DNA of 16,295 nucleotides from Candidatus Woesearchaeota archaeon (lineage in GTDB: Archaea > Nanobdellota > Nanobdellia > Woesearchaeales > UBA525). A program made the position numbers and the translations under genes. This document shows positions 1-6,437 of the stretch, in pieces. The notes under the pieces were generated by a model. That model did no database searches, was not told the DNA's origin, and saw only the letters and a list, made by a program, of their open reading frames with translations. Location: positions 1 through 16,295 of the forward strand of contig JAJPEB010000012.1 of the NCBI GenBank assembly GCA_023252315.1, written 5' to 3'. The stretch's first letter is position 1; every line of letters begins with the position of its first letter.

Positions 1-701
1 TAGTCTTCCAGATTGAGCCAGCGTACTTCCTCGGGCGTGAGTTCGATCTCCAGCGCCGGGAAGGACGTACGCGTCTCGCTCAGTGCCCGCGGTCCGATCA
101 GCGGGAAGGTGATGGCCCCGGTGGTTGCCGCCGGCTCCATCGCTTCGGTCACCACTCCGGGCTCCGGAGCCACTCGGTCGGGCGCCGTGGGCGGCGCGTC
201 GTGGCGCGGCGCCGCGCCCTCGCGCAGCAGCGCATCGACGAAGTACGAGCTCTGCGTGCCGGTGCGCATCTGCGCCGTGAGCGCGAGCGTCTCCGCCGCG
301 CTGCGCCGGTACGTGCGCGCGAGCGCGATCGCCTGCGTCATCTCGGGGATGCCCTGCACGCCGTAGGCCGAGGCGACGTAGCTGCCGATCGCCCTCGAGA
401 GCCATCCGCCGACGAGCGGGATCGACCCGATCGCGTCGCGCACGGCGTAGACGCGCTCGATCGCGCTCTCCATCGCGTCGAACCCCTGCATGAGCGCGCG
501 GCCGTAGCCCATGTAGTGCGCGCTCGTCGCGAGCCCCTGCGCGCGCAGCTCCCGCATGCGCGCGAGCGCATCGCCCGCGGCCCCGACCTCGGCGCCGCAC
601 ACGAGGCGCAAGAGGAAGGGGGAATCCTCGAGAGCGGACGAGATCCGCGACTCGAGCATCGTAGTGCTGTCGTCCATTGCGTTCCTGGAGCTACCGGTCA
701 T
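1..701 (-). CDS. Hypothetical protein, partial at its C-terminus (runs off the left edge)
   Basis: An open minus-strand frame begins at ATG 701 (a second in-frame ATG is at 677) and stays open to the window edge, giving 233 codons. The last two visible bases are TA, so the stop may lie exactly at the edge. Codons in the first two thirds match the rest of the window (GCG, CTC, GAG, CGC). Residues about 20-150 are probably helical, with Gly/Ala-rich stretches such as GSIPLVGGW and AIGSYVASAYG. An Ala/Pro/Glu-rich linker follows, then a short C-terminal piece containing LTPEEVRWLNLED. I see no signal peptide, no confident membrane helix and no family I recognise. A TATA-like box about 35 bases upstream supports ATG 701. 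The gene is divergent from the winged-helix regulator at 807, so the two may share control. The frame is well supported; the function is unknown. Confidence 0.72.
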   Translation of the reverse strand, partial: MTGSSRNAMDDSTTMLESRISSALEDSPFLLRLVCGAEVGAAGDALARMRELRAQGLATSAHYMGYGRALMQGFDAMESAIERVYAVRDAIGSIPLVGGWLSRAIGSYVASAYGVQGIPEMTQAIALARTYRRSAAETLALTAQMRTGTQSSYFVDALLREGAAPRHDAPPTAPDRVAPEPGVVTEAMEPAATTGAITFPLIGPRALSETRTSFPALEIELTPEEVRWLNLED

Positions 702-733
702 GGTATCACCTTTGCTCGTAGGGTAAAGTACGC

Positions 734-747
734 GTATTTATCCCTTT
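734..747 (-). promoter_or_regulatory. Archaeal-type promoter (BRE/TATA) for the partial gene at 1-701
   Basis: Read on the minus strand, AAAGGGATAAATAC lies in an AT-rich patch. It fits an A-rich BRE followed by a TATA box centred near 738. Transcription would start around 712, about 10 bases before ATG 701. Position and composition are seen; promoter function is inferred. Confidence 0.5.
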
Positions 748-771
748 CGAATCTTACTTTTAAGGTAAACG

Positions 772-783
772 TAAAGTATATAT
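772..783 (+). promoter_or_regulatory. TATA box for the winged-helix gene, probably leaderless
   Basis: TAAAGTATATAT is centred near 779, which puts the expected transcription start near 805. That is directly in front of the in-frame GTG at 807 and supports a leaderless message starting there. The alternative TTG at 783 lies inside the TATA region and so would not be transcribed. Together with the opposite-facing box at 734-747 this is a divergent promoter pair. Confidence 0.5.
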
Positions 784-806
784 TGCGTCCCGCGCTCGCC
801 TGCCGC

Positions 807-1502
807 GTGCGCCGCCCGAAGCAATCCATCCTCAACAGCACGCTCAACGAGCTCTTCGTGCAGGTGGTGTCGGGCATCGACTACGTGAGCGCCGTCGCGC
901 TCGAGACGCGCAAGTCTATCCCGGTCGTGCACCGCCAGCTCGAGACGCTCGTCGACCTCGGCATCCTCAAGCGCTCGCGCCAGGGCAAGCGGGTGCTCTA
1001 CGCGGTGGACTGGCGCACCTACGGCGGCATCGTCTCGTCGACGCTGCTGCTCGACGTCGCGAGGATGAAGGAGCTCGGCAAGCGCATCAAGGGCGACACC
1101 GCGATCGGGAAGGAGATGCACGCGCTCCTCAAGGCGATCCCCCCGCGCGTCCTCACGGACGAGAAGGCGTTCGCGAGGATGGTCTCACGCTTCTTCGAGA
1201 ACGAGCACGCGTCGCGCCTCACGAAGGCGTTCTTCGAGAGCGCGAGGGAGGCGGGCGAGGGGACGCTGCGCGAGGGGACGCAGGCGTTCTCGGACAGCGT
1301 CGAGTCGCTGCTCGACACGCTCGGCATGCTCTCGGAAGGGGAGCGCCGCGCGCTCATGCGCGACATCTTCAAGGGAAAGAGCGCGGACGCGGACACGTTC
1401 CTCTCGTACTGCAGGCTGCGCTACCTGGGCAAGCAGGTCGACGACCCCAAGCGCAGGTTCCTCGCGGGGCTGCTCGGCGAGCGCGAGGCCGGCAAGGAGT
1501 AG
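807..1502 (+). CDS. Winged-helix transcriptional regulator (ArsR/MarR-like fold)
   Basis: This is a predicted DNA-binding regulator of 231 residues. Residues about 8-70 read as a winged helix-turn-helix. A first helix (ILNSTLNELFV) is followed by helix-turn-helix segments running through SIPVVHRQLETLVDLGIL, and a basic wing (KRSRQGKRVLYAV) ends the domain. The remaining 160 residues are mostly charged helices, perhaps for dimerisation or ligand sensing, with no motif I recognise. No ATG is available upstream. GTG 807 fits a leaderless start behind the TATA box at 772-783; TTG 783 is the alternative. The frame stays open upstream to about 201, but that stretch lies over the divergent gene and has unlike composition. 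The gene ends 6 bases before the convergent CYTH gene. The target genes are unknown; the divergent neighbour is one candidate. Confidence 0.75.
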   Translation: MRRPKQSILNSTLNELFVQVVSGIDYVSAVALETRKSIPVVHRQLETLVDLGILKRSRQGKRVLYAVDWRTYGGIVSSTLLLDVARMKELGKRIKGDTAIGKEMHALLKAIPPRVLTDEKAFARMVSRFFENEHASRLTKAFFESAREAGEGTLREGTQAFSDSVESLLDTLGMLSEGERRALMRDIFKGKSADADTFLSYCRLRYLGKQVDDPKRRFLAGLLGEREAGKE

Positions 1503-1508
1503 GCGCGC

Positions 1509-2075
1509 TCACTCCCGCGTGTTCGAGAACATGCGCTTGTCGAGGCCCTTCTCCCCCGCGTAATGCCGCACGAGATCCCCGAACCCGTACGCCTTGCAGT
1601 CGCCGGGCGCGTAGCCGAGCTCGAGCGCGCACGCATGGATCGCCGGGATGTCCGGCCCCTCGATCTCGAGGAAGACGGGGATGAACGCGTGCTCGCCCAT
1701 GTACGCGTCGATCTCGACATGCACGTCGCGCAGCGCGTAGCTCACGCGCTCCTTCACGGTCTCGAGCTCCACGCGCAGCCCGAGCCGCCCGAGGATCGCG
1801 CGCGCCTTCTCGAAGTCGTCGAGCCGCACCTCGGTCTCCTCGCACACCTTCGCGCCGTCGCGCACCTCCTTGGCTCCCTTGTGCGTGAGCGTCGTGCCAT
1901 GGGGACCCGTGCGCAGGCGCAAGTGCTCGCGGCGCGCGCGCAGCATGCGGTCCGGCGTGTCGAAAAGCAGCGCGCGCAGCGTCCCTCGCGCAAGCTCCCT
2001 CGCGCCGAGCTCGCGCAGCCGCGCCTCCACCTTCGGTTGGTCGATCCCGAGGATCTTGACTTCGATCTCCTGCAT
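1509..2075 (-). CDS. CYTH-domain protein (class IV adenylate cyclase / thiamine-triphosphatase-like)
   Basis: CYTH proteins form a beta-tunnel that binds triphosphate substrates. Members include CyaB-type adenylate cyclases, thiamine triphosphatases and inorganic triphosphatases. The 188-residue product has the signature ExExK near its N-terminus (E3, E5, K7 in MQEIEVKIL). It also has the alternating charged strands expected around the tunnel: LRLR (52-55), LTHKG (63-67), EETEV (79-83), KERVSY (108-113), EIDAY (121-125) and FLEIEG (135-140). Length and order match a single-domain archaeal CYTH protein. The frame extends upstream to 2153, but ATG 2075 places ExExK at the family's usual position and lies just after a good TATA box. 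The sequence does not settle whether it makes cAMP or hydrolyses a triphosphate; the fold is confident. Confidence 0.9.
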   Translation of the reverse strand: MQEIEVKILGIDQPKVEARLRELGARELARGTLRALLFDTPDRMLRARREHLRLRTGPHGTTLTHKGAKEVRDGAKVCEETEVRLDDFEKARAILGRLGLRVELETVKERVSYALRDVHVEIDAYMGEHAFIPVFLEIEGPDIPAIHACALELGYAPGDCKAYGFGDLVRHYAGEKGLDKRMFSNTRE

Positions 2076-2098
2076 CGGGGGGATGTGCGTGCTGCGGC

Positions 2099-2109
2099 GT
2101 ATATATTGG
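2099..2109 (-). promoter_or_regulatory. TATA box for the CYTH gene
   Basis: On the minus strand CCAATATATAC is centred near 2103. The expected start, about 26 bases on, falls at about 2077, two bases before ATG 2075. That argues for a leaderless message and against the longer upstream starts. Confidence 0.55.
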
Positions 2110-2188
2110 CTGCCGTTCGCGAAGGATACCGCTTTCCGGGAGAGGGGCCGCATTCCAGTTCCCTATTCCCTATACTGAGCACAAACCA

Positions 2189-2196
2189 TTTTATAC
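2189..2196 (+). promoter_or_regulatory. TATA box for the 90-residue winged-helix gene
   Basis: TTTTATAC is centred near 2193, placing transcription start near 2219, about 12 bases before ATG 2231. A G-run (GGGGGGAAG) lies just before the ATG and may act as a weak ribosome site. The 155 bases between this gene and the divergent CYTH gene hold both promoters. They also contain a short tandem CCCTATTCCCTATA (2161-2174) whose meaning is unclear. Confidence 0.5.
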
Positions 2197-2230
2197 CCGC
2201 AGCGTCTCTCGCACACTCGGGGGGAAGCGG

Positions 2231-2503
2231 ATGTCACGCGAGAGCTTCGACGAGATCATGGACCTGCAGCGCAAGCTCGCCTCGCGCGTCGTGCAGGAGA
2301 ACGAGATGGACCTGCAGCTCAAGCTGCTCGACATCATGAACTCCGTCGTGAAGGACAAGAACAAGCAGGTCTCCGCCGCGCAGATCCTCACCGTCGCGCA
2401 TCTCGAGGGCATCGACGAGGACCAGGCGTCGCGCATCCTGCGCACCCTCGAGGACATGGGCTACGTGCGCCGCGTCGGGAACAGCTACTCGATCAAGTCG
2501 TGA
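2231..2503 (+). CDS. Small winged-helix protein, resembling the MCM C-terminal domain
   Basis: The 90-residue protein has an N-terminal helix rich in charged residues (about 1-30). A compact winged-helix domain follows (about 31-90) and ends GIDEDQASRILRTLEDMGYV plus a short wing, RRVGNSYSI. This helix-turn-helix-wing pattern, with GIDE before the recognition helix and an aromatic wing end, resembles the C-terminal winged helix of archaeal MCM helicases. Other small winged-helix regulators also look like this. There is no helicase domain, so it is a stand-alone protein. It has its own TATA box at 2189-2196 and a short leader. It could be a DNA-binding regulator or an accessory replication factor. 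The fold is likely; the role is inference. Confidence 0.75.
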   Translation: MSRESFDEIMDLQRKLASRVVQENEMDLQLKLLDIMNSVVKDKNKQVSAAQILTVAHLEGIDEDQASRILRTLEDMGYVRRVGNSYSIKS

Positions 2504-2523
2504 GCCTTGCGTCGGGCCCGTTT

Positions 2524-2537
2524 CCCTGGCACCAGGG
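2524..2537. repeat. Short perfect dyad CCCTGG-CA-CCAGGG
   Basis: A 6-bp inverted repeat with a 2-base centre lies 20 bases after the stop of the winged-helix gene and 11 bases before the TATA box of the next gene. It could be an operator upstream of that promoter or a weak transcript-end hairpin. No T-run follows, so the operator reading is slightly favoured. Confidence 0.35.
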
Positions 2538-2546
2538 GAGACGTAG

Positions 2547-2557
2547 GATTTATAAAT
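2547..2557 (+). promoter_or_regulatory. TATA box for the coiled-coil/basic-tail gene
   Basis: GATTTATAAAT is a strong archaeal TATA box centred near 2553, with expected start near 2579. The leader carries AGGTGA at 2587-2592, four bases before ATG 2597. This gene therefore has both an own promoter and a standard ribosome site. Confidence 0.6.
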
Positions 2558-2596
2558 CAGGGGAGCGTTGGCCATCCCATACAGGCAGGTGAGTGA

Positions 2597-3478
2597 ATGC
2601 CCCTTTACGATCTCATGCGCGACTACGAGGAGCGGCGCCAGGCGCTCGTCGACCAGCTCAAGAACAATCCCGGCATGGACGCGGCGACGCAGCACCAGAT
2701 CTACGGCGCGATCAAGGAGATCGAGCACTTCCTCTCGACGCTCGAGTCGCAGATCGCGCAGGGGCAGGAGCAGCGCCTCGGCATCGAGCTCGAGCGCGAG
2801 CCGCAGGTCCCGATGCAGCGCACGCGCTCGGTGCTCGGCAAGGTGGGCGACGGCACGCGCAAGATCGTGCGCGAGCATATCCCCGACCTCGCGCGCAAGG
2901 CGACCGCGGGCCCGAGGCGCTACCTCGCGCGCCGCCGCGAGCACCACGAGATGCGCAAGCAGATCGAGCGCGAGATGCGCGCGCGCATGCAGCAGGAGAG
3001 CGCGCGAGAGGGCACGCTCCCGTCGGAAGTGCGCACCGACGCGCACGCGCTCGAGCGCATGGGGGAGGCGCCGGCCCCGCCGCTGCTCGAGCCGCAGCAC
3101 TCAAGCACCGCGGGAGAGCCGGAGATCCCCGTCGAGCTCGAAGAGATGCCCGCGGCGCAGGTCGGGCGCGAGCAGAGCCCTGCGGAGATGCTCGAGAAGG
3201 CATCCCCGATGGTGCGCAAGGGCGCGCTCTCCGCGCGCAAGGCGCGCAAGCCCGCGGCGAAGCCTGCGGCGCAGAATCGCCCGCAGGGCGCGAAGGCTCC
3301 CGACTCCCGCTCGCCTCCCTCGCTCGTGCGCAAGGGGGCGCCTCTCGGCACGCACCCCAAGCGCGCGAAGGACAAGCTCCATCACGCCAAGGGCAAGACG
3401 CACCCGAGCAAGCACGCGCAGGGCAAGTCTGGCGGCCAGCACAAGCCGCACCACAAGGGAAGGCGATTCAGGAGATAG
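2597..3478 (+). CDS. Hypothetical protein with N-terminal coiled coil and histone-H1-like basic tail
   Basis: The 293-residue protein is not one I recognise. Residues 1-70 are charged and helical, with coiled-coil character (YEERRQALVDQLKNN, then IKEIEHFLSTLESQIAQ). Residues 75-140 are Arg-rich and helical (REHIPDLARKA, RREHHEMRKQIEREMRARM). Residues 140-200 form an acidic, Pro/Glu-rich linker. The last 90 residues are low complexity and highly basic (repeated KARK, PAAKPAA, KRAKDKLHHAK, HHKGRRFRR), like histone H1 or ribosomal-protein tails. There is no membrane helix or enzyme motif. A nucleic-acid-binding or nucleoid-associated role is plausible from composition only. The ATG is supported by AGGTGA four bases upstream and by the TATA box at 2547-2557. 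Confidence 0.8.
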   Translation: MPLYDLMRDYEERRQALVDQLKNNPGMDAATQHQIYGAIKEIEHFLSTLESQIAQGQEQRLGIELEREPQVPMQRTRSVLGKVGDGTRKIVREHIPDLARKATAGPRRYLARRREHHEMRKQIEREMRARMQQESAREGTLPSEVRTDAHALERMGEAPAPPLLEPQHSSTAGEPEIPVELEEMPAAQVGREQSPAEMLEKASPMVRKGALSARKARKPAAKPAAQNRPQGAKAPDSRSPPSLVRKGAPLGTHPKRAKDKLHHAKGKTHPSKHAQGKSGGQHKPHHKGRRFRR

Positions 3479-3727
3479 CGACGTCGAGTACGCAAAAATT
3501 CTTCGGCGGCGCGGATATCCCGCCGGATCCGCGCATGCGCATCGAGTGCGCCTACAAGGGATCCGGCATCGTCGCGCGAGCCGCCCTGTCACGCGCAGTT
3601 CACGCCAGTGAAGGACATGCAGGAATCTCGAGCACGATGCGCAGTTCTCCTGCGCGCGCGGTAGGTGCTTCCTCTATCACCATCGTATGTACGACAGATA
3701 GAAGTGGCTCCGAGCCTCCCTTCCCTC
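3479..3727. other. Spacer with an 8-bp inverted repeat; no convincing gene
   Basis: No frame here has the codon habits of the neighbouring genes. The clearest structure is an inverted repeat, GCGCGGAT (3509-3516) and ATCCGCGC (3527-3534), with a 10-base loop, starting 30 bases after the stop codon at 3478. It could fold at the end of that transcript. The palindrome GCGCATGCGC overlaps its right arm. CGTATGTACG near 3685-3694 is the best TATA candidate for the gene at 3728, but it is weak. Confidence 0.4.
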
Positions 3728-4099
3728 ATGGAGCGCAGCGAGGACGACATCGCGGCGATGCTCGTGGGTCACGAAGGCGGGCTCGCGCGGGTGTGCCATG
3801 CGGATGAGCGCGTGTGGCTCGCGTGCGCGTACGCGGGACCGTCGCCGGGCCGCAAGGATACATACCGTTTCGTGTGGAGAGATGAGCTCTCACCCTTCAT
3901 AGCGGGTGCAGACGTATGCCGCTGGGGCGTGTACGCGAGCCTCGAAACAGGCGGTGTGCCGTGCGTGAGGTACTCCGCGCATTACCGGCTCTTGATCTAC
4001 GACGACTCGCCCGAGTTCGCCGGCTACGACGCGCTGCTCATCCGCTGCGGACTCGTCGCTCGCCGCTCCGTTTCCCCTTTTCCGCCTCCAGATCGTTGA
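3728..4099 (+). CDS. Hypothetical protein, unrecognised
   Basis: A 123-residue frame reads like a folded mixed alpha/beta protein, with many aromatic and Cys residues (YRFVWRDELSPF at 46-57, CRWGVYASLE at 64-73, YSAHYRLLIYDD at 82-93). I do not recognise the family. In-frame GTG starts exist at 3665 and 3704. However, the codons between 3665 and 3727 (CTA, TCA, TAT, GTA, ATA) are unlike local genes, so ATG 3728 is preferred. Within the gene, codons such as ACA, AGA, TCA and ATA are more frequent than in the neighbours, which may indicate a recently acquired or weakly expressed gene. Its last 62 bases overlap the convergent gene at 4038-4346, where the protein ends in a Ser/Pro/Arg-rich tail. 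Confidence 0.6.
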   Translation: MERSEDDIAAMLVGHEGGLARVCHADERVWLACAYAGPSPGRKDTYRFVWRDELSPFIAGADVCRWGVYASLETGGVPCVRYSAHYRLLIYDDSPEFAGYDALLIRCGLVARRSVSPFPPPDR

Positions 4100-4346
4100 G
4101 GAAGAACCTGAGGCAGTCCATCGCGTCGAAGCGCGCCTTCTTGCGCACGATCTCGCCGAAGTAGAGCACGAACGGCGCGTCGTCGCCCACGGGCGCGTTG
4201 CAGACGGGGCATACCTTCTGCGGCATCTCGAGCTCGGAGAGGCGCTCGCGCAGCACGCGGGAGAGGTTGCCCTCCTCGAGGTCCTTCTGGATGAGCTGCA
4301 CGTCCGCAGCGGGGAGCGCGCGGATGAGTTCTGCGAGTCTGTTCAT
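4038..4346 (-). CDS. Small CPVC zinc-knuckle-like protein, second gene of the ArsR operon
   Basis: The 102-residue protein has an N-terminal helical part (1-42, AELIRALPAADVQLIQKDLE). A CPVC knuckle follows at C46/C49 (KVCPVCNAPVG), then FVLYFGEIVRKKARFDAMDCLRFF with a third cysteine at C78, and a basic tail. CPxC is typical of half a zinc ribbon, so metal binding, perhaps across a dimer or using C78, is likely but unproven. Its ATG at 4346 overlaps the TGA of the upstream regulator gene (ATGA), so the two are translationally coupled and probably work together. A longer reading upstream in the same frame lies wholly over the regulator gene and is not used. The family and function are unknown to me. 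Confidence 0.8.
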   Translation of the reverse strand: MNRLAELIRALPAADVQLIQKDLEEGNLSRVLRERLSELEMPQKVCPVCNAPVGDDAPFVLYFGEIVRKKARFDAMDCLRFFLNDLEAEKGKRSGERRVRSG

Positions 4347-4987
4347 GTGGCCACCACCCTCTCGAATATCCTCTTGGGATCGTGCAGGACATGCGGGGCC
4401 TTGAGCAGCGCCGCGAAGTGCGCATCGCCGCGGGAGAGGCCGTCGCGGACCTCGGCGAGCGTGTGCGTCCATGAGATGATCGTGCGCGAGAGGCCGCCCC
4501 ACTCGACGGCGACGCTCGAGTACTTGCGCCTGATCTCGTCCGCGTGCTCGGTCACGAGCAGCAGCTCGATGCTCTCGCTGCCCCCCTTCACGTGCGCGAT
4601 CGCGCACTTCTCGAGCAGCTCCTCGTTGGAGAGGAGCGCCTTGAGCAGCGGCGCCTGCACGGGCGACGGGAGGAAGAGGACGCTCAGGAGCAGCGCCTGC
4701 GTCGCGTCGGGCGAGAAGAAGAGCTTCTGCGCGAACCCTGCGCGCGCGAGCGCGAGGTGGCACAGCGGCCGCTTGAGGCGGTAGAGATGGCGGGGCTTGC
4801 CCGCGCCGCGCCGCTGCTCGCGCGTATGCTCGACGAGATCGTACGCCTCGAGCAGGCGCAGCTGCTGCGAGACGTTGGGCAGGCTCGTCTTCGCGCCGCG
4901 CGCGAGCTGCGTCGCGTTCGACTTCCCGCGGCTCATCTCGCGCAGGATCTCCCAGCGCGCGTTGCGCAGCAGCTCTTCGTGCTCCAT
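4343..4987 (-). CDS. ArsR-family winged-helix transcriptional regulator
   Basis: This is a 214-residue regulator. Residues 1-72 form an ArsR-type winged helix: a first helix (LLRNARWEILREMS), the helix-turn-helix from NATQLAR through SLPNVSQQLRLLEAYDLV (24-52), and a wing ending GKPRHLYRL. Residues 75-214 are a long helical and beta region with no Cys/His cluster of the ArsR metal-sensor type, so a ligand or partner other than metal is likely. ATG 4987 lies two bases after the predicted transcription start of the TATA box at 5011-5021, so the message is probably leaderless. It is followed with a 4-base overlap by the CPVC gene. It is divergent from the glycogen island at 5202, so it is a reasonable candidate regulator of that island as well as of itself. 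Confidence 0.87.
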   Translation of the reverse strand: MEHEELLRNARWEILREMSRGKSNATQLARGAKTSLPNVSQQLRLLEAYDLVEHTREQRRGAGKPRHLYRLKRPLCHLALARAGFAQKLFFSPDATQALLLSVLFLPSPVQAPLLKALLSNEELLEKCAIAHVKGGSESIELLLVTEHADEIRRKYSSVAVEWGGLSRTIISWTHTLAEVRDGLSRGDAHFAALLKAPHVLHDPKRIFERVVAT

Positions 4988-5010
4988 GGTGCGCCGCAGG
5001 CGCCGCGCTT

Positions 5011-5021
5011 CATAAATTTTT
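5011..5021 (-). promoter_or_regulatory. TATA box for the ArsR-CPVC operon
   Basis: On the minus strand AAAAATTTATG follows an A/G-rich BRE-like stretch (TGTAAAGG). Its centre near 5015 predicts a start near 4989, directly before ATG 4987. Confidence 0.55.
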
Positions 5022-5124
5022 CCTTTACAGTATGAAGTTATGAGAAAAGGAATTTAATATGTTAGATAGAATGAGAAATATGCCTCCCAGCGCAGGGCTC
5101 TCGTCGAATCGCACTGTGGTAAAG

Positions 5125-5133
5125 TTTTATAAA
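5125..5133 (+). promoter_or_regulatory. TATA box for the glycogen island (GT4 gene)
   Basis: TTTTATAAA, preceded by GGTAAAG, predicts transcription from about 5156 and a 46-base GC-rich leader to GTG 5202. A second AT-rich candidate, GGAATTTAATATG at 5049-5061, lies further upstream. The whole stretch 5011-5135 is unusually AT-rich for this window and contains the divergent promoters of the ArsR operon and the GT4-GH57 pair. That places it where a shared regulator would bind. Confidence 0.6.
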
Positions 5134-5201
5134 GCCCCCGCGTTATCGGATGCCGGTGGCCGCCGGCGCAGGAAGCGCCCGCGCCAGCCCGCTGGGGGAA
5201 A

Positions 5202-6437
5202 GTGGTGAGGGTGCTTATGCTCGGCTGGGAGTTTCCGCCCTACTTCGCAGGCGGCGTCGGTACGGTGTGCTATGAGCTCACGCGCGGCCTCGCGAAGCGC
5301 GGCGTGGAGATCACCTACCTGATGCCCCACGGGCCGAGCGATCTCGCGCGGACGCACGTGCGCCTCCTCGCGGCGGACAAGGAGGTCGAGCTGCGCGGCA
5401 TCACGGAGCTGCGCGTGCGCTCGCTCCTCTCGCCCTACGCCTCGCGCGAGGGCTATGCGCGCGCGCACGGCGCGCTCCTGCGCGGCGAGGCGACTCCGGG
5501 CGGCCTCTACGGCGCCGACCTGCTCGGCGAGATGCGCCGCTTCGCCGACGCGGCGCAGGAGATCGCGAGGCGCGAGCAGTTCGACATCATCCACGCGCAC
5601 GACTGGACGACGATCCCGGCGGCCCTCGCGATCAAGGCGGCGAGCGGCAAGCCGCTCATCCTGCACGTGCACATCACGGAGTTCGACAAGACGGGCGGCG
5701 AGCACGCGGACCCCGAGGTCTACGCGCTCGAGCACGAGGGGTTCCACCGCGCGGACGCGCTCATCGCGGTGAGCAACTACGTGAAGCAGCGCCTCGTCGA
5801 GCGCTACTACGTGCCGCCCGAGAAGATCCGCGTGATCCACAACGCGGTCGACGGCAGCCCGCAGCGCGAGCTCGGGAGCGCGCGCGAGCGCATCGGCCCC
5901 GGCGAGCGCATCGTGCTCTTCCTCGGCAGGGTGACGCTGCAGAAGGGCCCCGACTACTTCCTCGAGGCCGCGGCGAAGGTCGCGCCGCTCATGCCCGACG
6001 TCAGGTTCATCGTCGCGGGGACGGGCGACATGCTCGCGCGCATGATCGAGCGGGCGGCTGCGCTCGGCATCGCGAACCGCGTCATCTTCACGGGCTTCGT
6101 CTCGCGCGAGGAGGCCGAGCGCCTCTACGCGATGGCGGACCTCTTCGTGATGCCGTCCGTGAGCGAGCCGTTCGGCATCGTGCCGCTCGAGGCGATGCGC
6201 CACGGCACGCCCGTCATCATCAGCAAGCAGTCGGGCGTGAGCGAGGTCGTGCGCCACGCGCTCAAGGTGGACTTCTGGGACGTCGACGGGCTCGCGAGCA
6301 AGATCGTGGCCGCGCTCTCGTACTCGGCGATGCACCACGTGCTGCGCGAGCACACGTTCGCGGAGATCGGCTCGTTCACGTGGGAGACGCCCGCGACGCA
6401 GTGCCAGCATCTCTACGACGAGGTGCTCGCGTGGTGA
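5202..6437 (+). CDS. GT4-family glycosyltransferase (glycogen/starch synthase-like)
   Basis: This is a GT-B fold retaining glycosyltransferase that probably transfers glucose from a nucleotide sugar to an alpha-glucan. The 411-residue protein opens with a Rossmann strand (RVLMLGWEFPP) and the glycine loop AGGVGT (16-21). It carries the HAHDW motif (131-135), the donor-binding residues R243 and K248 in LGRVTLQKG, and the EPFGIVPLE signature (E322 and E330, the EX7E motif). Length is normal for GT4. Starts GTG 5202, GTG 5205 and GTG 5211 are adjacent; 5205 would give MRVLMLGWEFPP, the usual family beginning. The next gene overlaps its stop codon. The glycogen synthase and GH57 neighbours suggest alpha-glucan synthesis, but GT4 donor and acceptor cannot be read from sequence alone. 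Confidence 0.92.
   Translation: MVRVLMLGWEFPPYFAGGVGTVCYELTRGLAKRGVEITYLMPHGPSDLARTHVRLLAADKEVELRGITELRVRSLLSPYASREGYARAHGALLRGEATPGGLYGADLLGEMRRFADAAQEIARREQFDIIHAHDWTTIPAALAIKAASGKPLILHVHITEFDKTGGEHADPEVYALEHEGFHRADALIAVSNYVKQRLVERYYVPPEKIRVIHNAVDGSPQRELGSARERIGPGERIVLFLGRVTLQKGPDYFLEAAAKVAPLMPDVRFIVAGTGDMLARMIERAAALGIANRVIFTGFVSREEAERLYAMADLFVMPSVSEPFGIVPLEAMRHGTPVIISKQSGVSEVVRHALKVDFWDVDGLASKIVAALSYSAMHHVLREHTFAEIGSFTWETPATQCQHLYDEVLAW

Noticed and set aside
201..806. Long N-terminal extension of the winged-helix regulator
   Set aside because: The frame is open from 201, but it lies antisense to the partial gene at 1-701, has Arg/Ala-rich shadow composition, and crosses the divergent promoters. 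The fold begins after 807.
3728..4099. Possible resemblance to the tRNA-intron endonuclease catalytic region (Tyr, His spacing before a final strand)
   Set aside because: Only a loose Y...H..Y pattern matches; the GFKFG-type segment and the conserved lysine are not convincingly present.
5059..5208. 49-codon plus-strand frame starting MLDRMRNMPPS before the GT4 gene
   Set aside because: It contains the island's TATA box, has AT-rich then GC-rich mixed codons, and ends in a basic stretch typical of chance frames.
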